A DNA stretch of 64,000 bases, taken from contig UQIC01000009.1 in NCBI GenBank assembly GCA_900540985.1, positions 4,770-68,769 of the forward strand, given 5' to 3'. This document shows positions 43,494-51,477 of the stretch, one piece after another (the stretch's first letter is position 1; each line of letters opens with the position of its first letter). This DNA comes from an uncultured Collinsella sp. GTDB taxonomy: Bacteria; Actinomycetota; Coriobacteriia; Coriobacteriales; Coriobacteriaceae. Under the pieces are notes generated by a model, which had not been told where the DNA came from, searched no databases, and saw only the letters and a program-made list of their open reading frames with translations. A program made the position numbers and the translations under genes.

Positions 43494-44660
43494 ATGTTTA
43501 GCATCAACAACGTACTTAACCGCAGGAGTTTCTTGGCTGGCGCCGCGGCGCTCGGTGGCACCGCGGCGCTCGCTGGTTGCTCGTCGGGTGGCTCGGACGG
43601 CGGCTCCGCCGATGACGGCAAGACCTTCAAGATCGGCGTCATCGGCCCTCTGACCGGCGCCGCGGCAACCTATGGCGTTTCGGCCGAGAAGGGTGCCAAG
43701 CTCGCCGCCAAGGATTTCTCGACCAAGGACCTCAAACTCTCGCTTAAGTCCGAGGATGACGTCGCTGACGGCGAGAAGGCTATCAACGCCTTCAATACCC
43801 TGTGTGACTGGGGCATGCAGGCGCTCGTCGGTCCGGTCACCACCGGTGCTGCCGTCGCCGTCTCGGGCGAGATCGCCGACGACATGCTCATGGTCACGCC
43901 CTCGGCCTCGTCTCTCGACGTCACCAAGGATAAGACCACGGTCTTTCAGGTTTGCTTCACCGATCCCACCATGGGCGCCAGCGCCGCGAAGTTCTTGGCC
44001 GAGAAGTACGCGGACGCCAAGATCGCCCTGTTCTACAACTCCGGCGATACGTACAGCTCGGGTGTTGCCGATGCCTTTGCCGAGCAGGCCAAGGAGTCCA
44101 AACTTGATATCGTCGATACCGAGACCTTTAAGGACGATTCCTCCACGAGCTTTACCAACCAGCTCACCAAGGCCAAGGAGGCCGGCGCCACGCTCATCTT
44201 TGCGCCGATCTACTACACGCCGGCGTCCGTTTTGCTCAAGAACGCCAAGGACATGGGCTACGACATGACCCTCATGGGTACCGACGGCATGGACGGCCTG
44301 CTCTCTGTGGAAGGCTTCGATACCTCTCTTGCCGAGGGCGTGCTGCTTATGACCCCGTTCTCTGCCGACGACGAGAAGAATGCCGACTTCGTCAAGGCAT
44401 ATAAGGACGTCTACGACGAGACGCCTAACCAGTTTGCCGCCGACGCCTACGATTGCGTCCACGCCATCGCCGAGGCCATCGACAAGGCAGACATCGACAT
44501 TACGGCCGACGGCGCCGACATTGCCGGCGACCTTGCCAAGGCCATGCGCAAGATCAAGATCGACGGCCTGACCGGCGAGCTAACGTGGAATGACGAAGGT
44601 CAGGTCGAAAAGCCTGCTACGGCCTATGTGATTCAGGACGGTAAGTACATCGCCGCCTAA
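43494..44660 (+). CDS. livJ: Branched-chain amino-acid ABC transporter binding lipoprotein 1
   Basis: A 388-residue periplasmic-type binding protein (LivJ family), membrane-anchored by a lipobox: NRRSFLAGAAALGG then LAGC, Cys about residue 28. The double Arg also fits a Tat-type signal. The mature protein starts FKIGVIGPLTGAAATYG and runs through the two-lobed LIV fold (LVGPVTTGAAVAVSG, YNSGDTYSSGVADAF, IYYTPASVLLKNAKDMG). AAAGGGGG precedes ATG 43494. A close paralogue follows 270 bp downstream, then the LivHMGF genes, so this is one of two alternative binding proteins feeding one transporter. Confidence 0.9.
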   Translation: MFSINNVLNRRSFLAGAAALGGTAALAGCSSGGSDGGSADDGKTFKIGVIGPLTGAAATYGVSAEKGAKLAAKDFSTKDLKLSLKSEDDVADGEKAINAFNTLCDWGMQALVGPVTTGAAVAVSGEIADDMLMVTPSASSLDVTKDKTTVFQVCFTDPTMGASAAKFLAEKYADAKIALFYNSGDTYSSGVADAFAEQAKESKLDIVDTETFKDDSSTSFTNQLTKAKEAGATLIFAPIYYTPASVLLKNAKDMGYDMTLMGTDGMDGLLSVEGFDTSLAEGVLLMTPFSADDEKNADFVKAYKDVYDETPNQFAADAYDCVHAIAEAIDKADIDITADGADIAGDLAKAMRKIKIDGLTGELTWNDEGQVEKPATAYVIQDGKYIAA

Positions 44661-44814
44661 GTGCATATACATCGAGACCGGCGGGCCGTTTTATTCAGGG
44701 CAAGGACGCCTGTAACAGAACGGAAACATTACTTTCACACAATAAAGTGGCTAAACTGCATAAACCGACAGGAATACGCAGAATTATGGATAAATGAACA
44801 AATCCAAAGAAAAG

Positions 44815-44842
44815 TTGAAATAATCGCCACTTTCCTTAACTA
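44815..44842 (+). promoter_or_regulatory. Possible promoter of second binding-protein gene
   Basis: TTGAAA (44815-44820), 16-bp spacer, TAACTA (44837-44842), in an unusually AT-rich intergenic patch about 90 bp before the second livJ. It would let the second binding protein and livHMGF be expressed separately from the first binding protein. Confidence 0.45.
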
Positions 44843-44930
44843 AAGCGTCTAGTATTTTGCGAACGCCGAGCACGGCGAAGGATGGCCTGTCGGGTAACCG
44901 AAACCCGACGAGATTTGAGAGGAGAGCCGC

Positions 44931-46118
44931 ATGTCGAGCCTCACCGGTAAGTCATTGAACCCTGTTATGAATCGCAGGAGCGTTATCGCGAGCGCAGCAG
45001 GTCTGGGGGCGATGTCCATTCTAGCTGGTTGCTCCTCCAACGGCGGCGACAGCGGTTCCGCTTCGGGCGACGCTTCGTTTAAGATCGGCACCATCGGCCC
45101 GCTGACCGGCGCCAACGCGTCCTACGGCAAGTCCGTTACCCAGGGTGTCGAGCTTGGCTGCAAGGATTTCTCGACCAAGGAGCTGCCGCTTGCCAGCAAG
45201 GCCGAGGATGACCAGGCCGACGGCGAGAAGGCCGTCAACGCCTTCAACACCCTGCTCGACTGGGGCATGCAGGCCCTCGTCGGCCCGACCACCACGGGTG
45301 CGTCGGTTGCCGTTGCCGCCGAGTGCGGTAACGACCCCAAGACGTTCATGATCACCCCGTCCGCGTCCTCCGAGGACGTCACCGACGGCAAGGATTGCGT
45401 CTTCCAGGTTTGCTTCACCGACCCCAACCAGGGTGTCAACGCTGCCAAGTTCCTGGCGCAGAAGTATGCGGACGAGAAGTTCGTGCTGTTCTATAACTCC
45501 GGCGACGCCTATTCTTCGGGCATCGCAGATTCCTTTAAGGCCCAGGCCGCTGAGTCCAAGCTCGAGATTGTTGACGAGGAGACCTTTAAGGACGACTCCG
45601 CCACGAGCTTTACCAACCAGCTGACCAAGGCCAAGCAGGCCGGCGCCACCATGATCTTTGCGCCGATCTACTACACGCCAGCGTCCGTCCTGCTCAAGAA
45701 CGCCAAGGACATGGGCTACGACGTCAAGATGATGGGCTGCGACGGCATGGACGGCATCCTGGGCGTTGAGGGTTTCGATACCTCTCTTGCCGAGGGTCTG
45801 CTGCTCATGACCCCGTTCTCCGCCGACGACGAGAAGAACGCCGACTTCGTCAACGCTTACAAGGATAAGTACGGCGATACCCCCGACCAGTTTGCCGCCG
45901 ACGCCTACGACGGCGTGCACGCGGTGGCCGAGGCCGTCAAGGAGGCCGGCTTGGGTGTCGACTCCGATCCGACCGAGGCCGCCGAGAAGCTGTCCAAGGC
46001 TATGCTCAAGATTACCGTTGACGGTCTGACCGGCAAGCTCACCTGGAACGATAAGGGCCAGGTCCAGAAGGAGCCCACGGCGTACGTCATCACCGACGGC
46101 AAGTACGTACAGGCCTAA
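44931..46118 (+). CDS. livJ: Branched-chain amino-acid ABC transporter binding lipoprotein 2
   Basis: A 395-residue paralogue of the preceding gene, nearly colinear along its whole length: identical ALVGP, FYNSGD, SFTNQLTKAK and IFAPIYYTPASVLLKNAKDM blocks. It has a twin-Arg-like NRRSVIASAAG and the lipobox LAGC (Cys about 35). Differences cluster in surface loops and near the ligand-contact segments, so ligand preference may differ. AGGAGAGCCGC precedes the ATG. A hairpin follows the stop, and livH starts 139 bp on. Confidence 0.9.
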   Translation: MSSLTGKSLNPVMNRRSVIASAAGLGAMSILAGCSSNGGDSGSASGDASFKIGTIGPLTGANASYGKSVTQGVELGCKDFSTKELPLASKAEDDQADGEKAVNAFNTLLDWGMQALVGPTTTGASVAVAAECGNDPKTFMITPSASSEDVTDGKDCVFQVCFTDPNQGVNAAKFLAQKYADEKFVLFYNSGDAYSSGIADSFKAQAAESKLEIVDEETFKDDSATSFTNQLTKAKQAGATMIFAPIYYTPASVLLKNAKDMGYDVKMMGCDGMDGILGVEGFDTSLAEGLLLMTPFSADDEKNADFVNAYKDKYGDTPDQFAADAYDGVHAVAEAVKEAGLGVDSDPTEAAEKLSKAMLKITVDGLTGKLTWNDKGQVQKEPTAYVITDGKYVQA

Positions 46119-46150
46119 TTGGCCGCCTTACATAGAGCGGTTTTGATCCC

Positions 46151-46180
46151 AAGCAGGGGAGGTCTTGGCCTTCCCTGCTT
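46151..46180 (+). terminator. Hairpin after second binding-protein gene (partial terminator)
   Basis: AAGCAGGG (46151-46158) pairs with CCCTGCTT (46173-46180), extended by GAGG/CCTT with a mismatch. There is no long T run, so it may only lower read-through into livHMGF or protect the upstream mRNA, as is common after binding-protein genes. Confidence 0.5.
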
Positions 46181-46191
46181 GCTTGGTATCT

Positions 46192-46211
46192 AGGGACAGT
46201 GTAACGTCCCT
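46192..46211. repeat. GGGAC-core hairpin E, short
   Basis: AGGGAC (46192-46197), 8-nt loop AGTGTAAC, GTCCCT (46206-46211), then GTTT. It has the GGGAC core of the longer hairpins A, B and C. Confidence 0.5.
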
Positions 46212-46257
46212 GTTTCATACATTAACTGGAAACCTATTCGAAAGGGGGATGTGGAAC

Positions 46258-47139
46258 ATGACGGTCTTTATCCAATACCTGGTCAACGGCCTGTCCATGG
46301 GCAGCGTCTACGCCATCATCGCGTTGGGCTACACCATGGTCTACGGTATCGCCAAGATGCTCAACTTCGCTCACGGCGACGTCATCATGGTCGGTGCCTA
46401 TGTCTCGTTCTGCGCCACGTCGTATCTCGGCCTCCCGGGCTGGGTATCTGTAATTCTTTCTTGTGTGGTCTGCACGGTTCTCGGCGTTCTCATCGAGGGT
46501 CTGGCCTATAAGCCGCTGCGCCAAGCAGGCCCGCTGGCCGTTCTGATCACGGCTATCGGCGTGTCTTACTTCCTGCAGAACGCCGCGCAGCTTCTGTGGG
46601 GCGCCACGCCCAAGAACTTCACTTCGCTCGTCACCTTCCAGGTGCCGGAGTTCTTGGCCAAGTTCAACGTAAGCGCCGTCTCGCTCGTCACCATCGTCGC
46701 CTGCCTGGTTATCATGGCCGGCCTGATGTTCTTTACAGGTAAGACCAAGATGGGCAAGGCCATGCGCGCCGTGTCCGAGGACAAGGCCGCCGCTCAGCTC
46801 ATGGGCATCAACGTCAACCGCACCATCTCGATGACGTTTGCCATCGGCTCGGCGCTTGCCGCCATCGCCGGCGTGCTCCTGTGCTCCTACTCGCCGGTGC
46901 TGCAGCCCACGACGGGTGCCATGCCTGGCATCAAGGCCTTCGACGCCGCCGTCTTCGGCGGCATCGGCTCCATCCCCGGTGCCTTTGTCGGTGGCATTCT
47001 CATCGGCATCATCGAGGCGATGGCGCAGGCTTACATTTCCACGAGCCTTGCCAACTCCATCGTCTTTGGTGTTTTGATCATCGTCCTGCTCGTCAAGCCT
47101 GCCGGCCTCTTGGGCAAGTACGTCCCCGAGAAGGTGTAG
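46258..47139 (+). CDS. livH: Branched-chain amino-acid ABC permease LivH
   Basis: A 293-residue inner-membrane permease with about eight hydrophobic helices. QYLVNGLSMGSVYAIIALGY and MVYGIAKMLNFAHGDVIMVG are the LivH signature at the N-terminus, and IKAFDAAVFGGIGSIPGAFV near the C-terminus is the ATPase-contact loop. ATG 46258 has AAAGGGGG 9 nt upstream; the ATG at 46249 would be too close. First gene of the livHMGF run. Confidence 0.93.
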   Translation: MTVFIQYLVNGLSMGSVYAIIALGYTMVYGIAKMLNFAHGDVIMVGAYVSFCATSYLGLPGWVSVILSCVVCTVLGVLIEGLAYKPLRQAGPLAVLITAIGVSYFLQNAAQLLWGATPKNFTSLVTFQVPEFLAKFNVSAVSLVTIVACLVIMAGLMFFTGKTKMGKAMRAVSEDKAAAQLMGINVNRTISMTFAIGSALAAIAGVLLCSYSPVLQPTTGAMPGIKAFDAAVFGGIGSIPGAFVGGILIGIIEAMAQAYISTSLANSIVFGVLIIVLLVKPAGLLGKYVPEKV

Positions 47140-48228
47140 GTGAGCGTTATGAAGTTTCTTAAAGACAAGCAGACGCGTCACGACTTTGTCACGTACGCCA
47201 TGTGCCTTGTGGCGTTCGCCATCGTGTTCTTTATGCAGTCTAACCACATGATTCCGCGCATGATCGCCGGTCAGCTGGTTCCCATCACGGCCTATATCGT
47301 CATGGCCATCTCCCTTAACCTCGTCGTCGGCATCGCGGGCGACTTGTCGCTGGGCCACGCGGGCTTTATGAGCGTCGGTGCCTATACGGGCATCGTTACC
47401 GCTGTCGCGCTGGAGAGCGCCGTTCCGTCCGACCCGATGCGTCTGATCATCAGCATTGTGGTCGGCGCAATCGCCGCTGCCATCTTGGGCTTCTTGATTG
47501 GTATCCCGGTCCTGCGCCTGAGCGGCGACTATCTGGCTATCGTGACCCTGGCTTTTGGCGAGATCATCAAAGAGATCGTCACCTGCCTCATTGTGGGCGT
47601 CGACTCCCGCGGCCTGCACGTGATCTTTAACATCACGGGCAACTCTACGATCGACGACTTGCACCTGCTCGAGGACGGCACCGCCATCATCAAGGGAGCC
47701 CAGGGCGCCTCGGGCGTGTCGACGTACTCGACCTTCCTCGCCGGTGCCATCCTGGTCATGGTCGCACTCGTGATCGTGCTCAACCTGGTTCGCAGCCGTA
47801 CCGGCCGTGCCATTATGGCCGTGCGCGATAACAAGATTGCAGCCGAGTCCGTAGGCATCTCCGTCACCGAGTACCGCATGATCGCCTTCGTGGTTTCCGC
47901 TGCCCTCGCCGGTGCTGCCGGAGCCCTCTTCGGCGGTAACTTCTCGCAGCTCTCCGCCACCAAGTTCGACTTCAACACGTCCATCCTCATCCTGGTGTTC
48001 GTGGTCCTGGGCGGTCTGGGCAATATGCGCGGCTCCGTCATCGCGGCGGCCTTGCTCACGGTGCTTCCCGAGCTGCTCCGTCAGTTCTCGGACTACCGCA
48101 TGCTCATCTACGCCATCGTGCTGATCCTGGTCATGATTTTTACCAACAACCCGCAGCTCAAGGCGTTCTTCGGTCGCGTCAAGGACCGCTTTGCTTCCAA
48201 GAAGGAGGTGGCAGCCGATGTCCAGTAA
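47140..48228 (+). CDS. livM: Branched-chain amino-acid ABC permease LivM
   Basis: A 362-residue permease partner of LivH. It has SLNLVVGIAGDLSLGHAGFM and GIPVLRLSGDYLAIVTLAFG, the LivM signatures, and VVLGGLGNMRGSVIAAALLT as the coupling loop. The GTG at 47140 follows the livH stop directly; the ATG at 47149 (AGGTGA upstream) is an equal alternative. The last 11 bp overlap livG. Confidence 0.93.
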   Translation: MSVMKFLKDKQTRHDFVTYAMCLVAFAIVFFMQSNHMIPRMIAGQLVPITAYIVMAISLNLVVGIAGDLSLGHAGFMSVGAYTGIVTAVALESAVPSDPMRLIISIVVGAIAAAILGFLIGIPVLRLSGDYLAIVTLAFGEIIKEIVTCLIVGVDSRGLHVIFNITGNSTIDDLHLLEDGTAIIKGAQGASGVSTYSTFLAGAILVMVALVIVLNLVRSRTGRAIMAVRDNKIAAESVGISVTEYRMIAFVVSAALAGAAGALFGGNFSQLSATKFDFNTSILILVFVVLGGLGNMRGSVIAAALLTVLPELLRQFSDYRMLIYAIVLILVMIFTNNPQLKAFFGRVKDRFASKKEVAADVQ

Positions 48229-49078
48229 ATTTGAGTTCAAGAAGGGCAAGATGGTCCCGTATCCTTCTGGCGCCATCGTTCCCGATCGTGACCTGGGCGA
48301 GCGCCCTGCACTCGAGTGCATCCACCTGGGCATTGAGTTCGGTGGCCTTAAGGCAGTCGACGACTTTAGCCTGACTATCGGCAAGACCGAGATCGCCGGT
48401 CTGATCGGTCCCAACGGCGCCGGCAAGACCACGGTCTTCAACCTGCTCACCAAGGTGTACCAGCCCACGCATGGCACCATCCTGCTCGATGGCGAGGACA
48501 CCTCGGGCAAGTCGGTCTACCAGGTCAACCGCATGGGTATTGCCCGTACCTTCCAGAACATTCGCCTATTCAACACCATGACGGTGGAGGATAACGTCAA
48601 GGTCGGCCTGCATAACCAGGAGCGTTACTCCGGCTTTGAGGGCGTGCTGCGCCTGCCGACGTATTGGAAGCACGAGAAGGCTGCTCACGAGCGCGCCATG
48701 GAGCTGCTGTCCATCTTTGATATGGAGCATCTGGCAAACGAGCAGGCCGGATCGCTGCCTTACGGCGCTCAGCGTCGTCTGGAGATCGTCCGCGCGCTTG
48801 CCACCAACCCCAAGCTACTGCTGCTCGACGAGCCTGCCGCCGGCATGAACCCGTCCGAGACCGCGGAGCTCATGGAGAACATCGTCAAGATTCGCGACAC
48901 CTTTGGCATTGCCATCATGCTTATCGAGCATGATATGTCGCTCGTTATGAACATCTGCGAGGGCATCTGCGTGCTCAACTTTGGTAAGGTCATCGCCAAG
49001 GGCACGGCAGAGGAAATCCAGAACAACGACGCTGTTATTGAGGCATATCTGGGCAAGCAGGATAAGGGGGAGAACTAA
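48218..49078 (+). CDS. livG: Branched-chain amino-acid ABC ATPase LivG
   Basis: A 286-residue ATPase with a 30-residue extension before the domain. Walker A GPNGAGKTT (about 68-76), signature-type SLPYGAQRRLEI (about 184-195; the LSGGQ place reads LPYGA, as in LivG), Walker B LLLLDEPAAG, and switch His in LIEHDM. FGGLKAVDDFSL and RTFQNIRLFNTMTVEDNV are LivG-specific. AAGGAGGTGG precedes the ATG inside livM. Confidence 0.93.
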   Translation: MSSKFEFKKGKMVPYPSGAIVPDRDLGERPALECIHLGIEFGGLKAVDDFSLTIGKTEIAGLIGPNGAGKTTVFNLLTKVYQPTHGTILLDGEDTSGKSVYQVNRMGIARTFQNIRLFNTMTVEDNVKVGLHNQERYSGFEGVLRLPTYWKHEKAAHERAMELLSIFDMEHLANEQAGSLPYGAQRRLEIVRALATNPKLLLLDEPAAGMNPSETAELMENIVKIRDTFGIAIMLIEHDMSLVMNICEGICVLNFGKVIAKGTAEEIQNNDAVIEAYLGKQDKGEN

Positions 49079-49792
49079 ATGGCAGAGCCGATGCTTTCCG
49101 TCTACAACATCAACGTCTGGTACGGCGCCATCCACGCCATTAAGGACATCTCCTTTAACGTTAACGAGGGCGAGATCGTGGCCTTGATCGGTGCCAACGG
49201 CGCCGGTAAGTCCACGACGCTTAAAACCGTTTCGGGCCTGCTGCGTTCCAAGACCGGTTCCATCAAGTTTATGGGCGAGGACATTACTCATACGCCCGCT
49301 GATAAGCTGGTTGGTAAGGGCCTGGCTCAGGTTCCCGAGGGTCGTCGCGCCTTTTTGCAGATGACGGTCGAGGAGAACCTGGAGATGGGTGCCTATACGC
49401 AGCCCAAGTCCACGGTGGCTCCGGGCCTGGAGCGCGTCTACGAGCAGTTCCCGCGCCTGAAGGAACGTCGTCGCCAGGTCGCCGGCACCCTTTCGGGCGG
49501 CGAGCAGCAGATGCTCGTTATGGGGCGCGCCCTTATGAGTAACCCCAAACTGCTTATGCTCGACGAACCTTCCATGGGTCTGGCACCGATTCTGATCGAA
49601 CAGATCTTCCAGATTGTCGAGGACCTGCACAAGGCCGGTACCACGGTACTTCTGGTCGAGCAAAACGCGCAGATGGCGCTTTCGATTGCTACGCGCGGTT
49701 ACGTGCTCGAGACCGGCAAGATCACCATGACCGGCACCGGCCAAGAGCTACTGCACGACGATAACGTGCGTAAAGCCTACCTGGGTGGTTAA
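49079..49792 (+). CDS. livF: Branched-chain amino-acid ABC ATPase LivF
   Basis: A 237-residue ATPase, the second nucleotide-binding subunit. NINVWYGAIHAIKDISF, Walker A GANGAGKST, VPEGRRAFLQMTVEENLEMG (LivF-specific), signature LSGGEQQML, Walker B LLMLDEPSMG, and LLVEQNA for the switch. ATG follows the livG stop with no gap; AGGGGGAGA is the ribosome site. Strong terminator follows, closing the transport operon. Confidence 0.94.
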   Translation: MAEPMLSVYNINVWYGAIHAIKDISFNVNEGEIVALIGANGAGKSTTLKTVSGLLRSKTGSIKFMGEDITHTPADKLVGKGLAQVPEGRRAFLQMTVEENLEMGAYTQPKSTVAPGLERVYEQFPRLKERRRQVAGTLSGGEQQMLVMGRALMSNPKLLMLDEPSMGLAPILIEQIFQIVEDLHKAGTTVLLVEQNAQMALSIATRGYVLETGKITMTGTGQELLHDDNVRKAYLGG

Positions 49793-49805
49793 TCCATTCA
49801 ACAAA

Positions 49806-49842
49806 GGGGGCGCTGACCAACCCGGTCAGCGCCCCCTTTTTA
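49806..49842 (+). terminator. Rho-independent terminator of liv operon
   Basis: GGGGGCGCTGACC (49806-49818) pairs with GGTCAGCGCCCCC (49824-49836), then TTTTTAAG. Confidence 0.88.
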
Positions 49843-49910
49843 AGTTGCGGTGGAATAGGGACTAAATGGGAGTCTCAGAGGCCAAAACAGTCCCTATTCC
49901 ACCGCAACTT
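49842..49910. repeat. GGGAC-core hairpin C, 22-bp perfect stem
   Basis: Arms 49842-49863 and 49889-49910 are perfectly complementary and end AATAGGGACT / AGTCCCTATT. The 25-nt loop contains a second GGGAG and GTCTC. It starts at the last base of the liv terminator and ends 58 bp before cutC. The stem sequence shares only the GGGAC core with hairpins A, B and D. Confidence 0.75.
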
Positions 49911-49968
49911 CATGGGGATGTGTGACAATGCCCGTCGGAAAACATCTGCTGTCTTTGGGGGTCTATCT

Positions 49969-50646
49969 ATGCTGTACGAGTTTTGTGCCGAGAACTTTGA
50001 GCGGGTGCCGGCGGCTATCGATGCCGGTGCAAGGCGTATCGAGCTGTGCGACAACCTTGCCGTTGGTGGTACCACGCCTTCGGCCGGCGTTATCAGCGCT
50101 ACGACCAACTATGCCCACGAGCACGATGCACGGGTGATGTGCATGATTCGCCCGCGTGGCGGCGACTTTCACTACAACCAGGACGAGCTGCGTATGATGG
50201 AGATGGACCTGGGCCTTGCCGTAAGCGCCGGCGTTGACGGCTTGGTCTTTGGCTGCTGCAAGCCCTGCGCTGGCGGATGGGCGCTCGACGAGCTTACGTT
50301 GGGCGCCCTCGTGATGGCCGCGGGCTGCGCGACCGAGGAATGCAAGCGTGAGCCCATCGACATCACCTTCCACATGGCGTTTGACCAGCTCTCGCCCGAG
50401 GCTCAGCTCGATGCGATTGATACACTTGCCGACTGCGGCGTTACGCGCATCCTCACGCATGGCGGCGCTGCCGGTACGTCGATCGAGGATAATTTCGATT
50501 ACCTGGCTCGTTTAATCGAGTATGCGGGTGATCGTTTGACCATCCTTCCCGGCGGCGGCATCACTACGGCAAATCGCGACGCGGTCGCGGCGGCGCTAGG
50601 CGTCTCCGAGCTCCATGGCACCAAGATCGTGCCGCTGGAGGTATAA
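49969..50646 (+). CDS. cutC: CutC family protein
   Basis: A 225-residue TIM-barrel protein. CAENFERVPAAIDAGARRIE then LCDNLAVGGTTPS, MIRPRGGDFHYNQDE, TFHMAFDQ and RILTHGGAAGTS are the conserved CutC blocks. The family was tied to copper homeostasis in E. coli, a link later questioned; the barrel holds a possible active site with the conserved Glu, Arg and His. TTTGGGGG precedes ATG 49969. The GalT-like gene begins 3 bp after its stop, so they form a two-gene operon. Confidence 0.9.
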   Translation: MLYEFCAENFERVPAAIDAGARRIELCDNLAVGGTTPSAGVISATTNYAHEHDARVMCMIRPRGGDFHYNQDELRMMEMDLGLAVSAGVDGLVFGCCKPCAGGWALDELTLGALVMAAGCATEECKREPIDITFHMAFDQLSPEAQLDAIDTLADCGVTRILTHGGAAGTSIEDNFDYLARLIEYAGDRLTILPGGGITTANRDAVAAALGVSELHGTKIVPLEV

Positions 50647-50649
50647 CCC

Positions 50650-51450
50650 GTGGCGCTGGTATTTGACGTTCAGCAGGCGAGCGGTAAGCCCGACGATAAT
50701 CGTCGCCCTGGCACCGCGTGCCCCTTTTGCGACACGGAGGGACTTGCCAATATCATCCAGCGCGATGGTGACTGTATCTGGCTCGAGAATAAGTTCAAGA
50801 CCTTGCGGGCCACACGTCAGACCGTATTGATCGAGTCTGCCAATCACGACGCCGACCTGGTGACCTATGAACCGGATGAGCTGCATCATGTGATGCGGTT
50901 TGCCCTGGGCTGTTGGCAGCAGATGATCGATTCCCAACAGTACCGCAGTGTGCTCATGTACAAGAACAAAGGCTCACTTTCGGGCGGTAGCCTCGTCCAT
51001 CCGCACATGCAGATTGTGGGTTTGGAGCAGGAAGACGGCTATGCTTCGCTGACTTCTGCCAATTTCGAAGGCATCAATGTCTGGCGACAGGGGAGAATCG
51101 CGGTCAACATCTCAACCGAACCGATCATGGGGTTCTTTGAGATTAACGTTTCGGCCCCGCAGGGAATCGCCGCCAGCGATGACACGAGAGACCAAGCCGA
51201 GGCGGATCTCTTCGCCGACGCAATCCAGGTAGCTCTGCGCTATATCTTGCACGAGCACCATGGCGGTCGTGCAGAGTCGTACAACCTGTTCTTCTATCAC
51301 ATGAGCGGCCGGACCATTGCCAAGGCGCTTCCACGTTGGGTGGTTTCACCCTACTTTGTCGGGTATCGGCTGGCTCAGGTCAATGCTGAGACCACGCTCG
51401 ATGTCGATGCGGAGCGACTCCGCGCACATCTGGAGGCGCTCACATCGTAA
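50650..51450 (+). CDS. GalT-like HIT-fold nucleotidyltransferase (DUF4931-type)
   Basis: A 266-residue protein related to galactose-1-phosphate uridylyltransferases. The N-terminal CPFC pair (C24, C27) may bind zinc. SGGSLVHPHMQIVG contains H117-P-H119-M-Q121, the HPHxQ nucleophile motif of GalT rather than the HxHxH of hydrolytic HIT proteins. ENKFKTLRATRQTVLIES and AESYNLFFYHMSG fit DUF4931-like relatives. A nucleotidyl transfer reaction is likely; the sugar is unknown. GTG start. It lies 3 bp after cutC. Confidence 0.75.
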   Translation: MALVFDVQQASGKPDDNRRPGTACPFCDTEGLANIIQRDGDCIWLENKFKTLRATRQTVLIESANHDADLVTYEPDELHHVMRFALGCWQQMIDSQQYRSVLMYKNKGSLSGGSLVHPHMQIVGLEQEDGYASLTSANFEGINVWRQGRIAVNISTEPIMGFFEINVSAPQGIAASDDTRDQAEADLFADAIQVALRYILHEHHGGRAESYNLFFYHMSGRTIAKALPRWVVSPYFVGYRLAQVNAETTLDVDAERLRAHLEALTS

Positions 51451-51477
51451 AGTGAGCGCCCGCACACTGCGGAAGGT

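Noticed and set aside
43371..44727. Repeated GGAAACATT upstream of both livJ genes as regulator sites
   Set aside because: Three occurrences of a short A-rich word are too few and too loosely placed to separate from chance.
46234..48510. A 758-codon minus-strand frame opposite livHM
   Set aside because: Shadow of livH, livM and livG; composition rich in Asp/Gly/His/Arg with no family match and no start signal.
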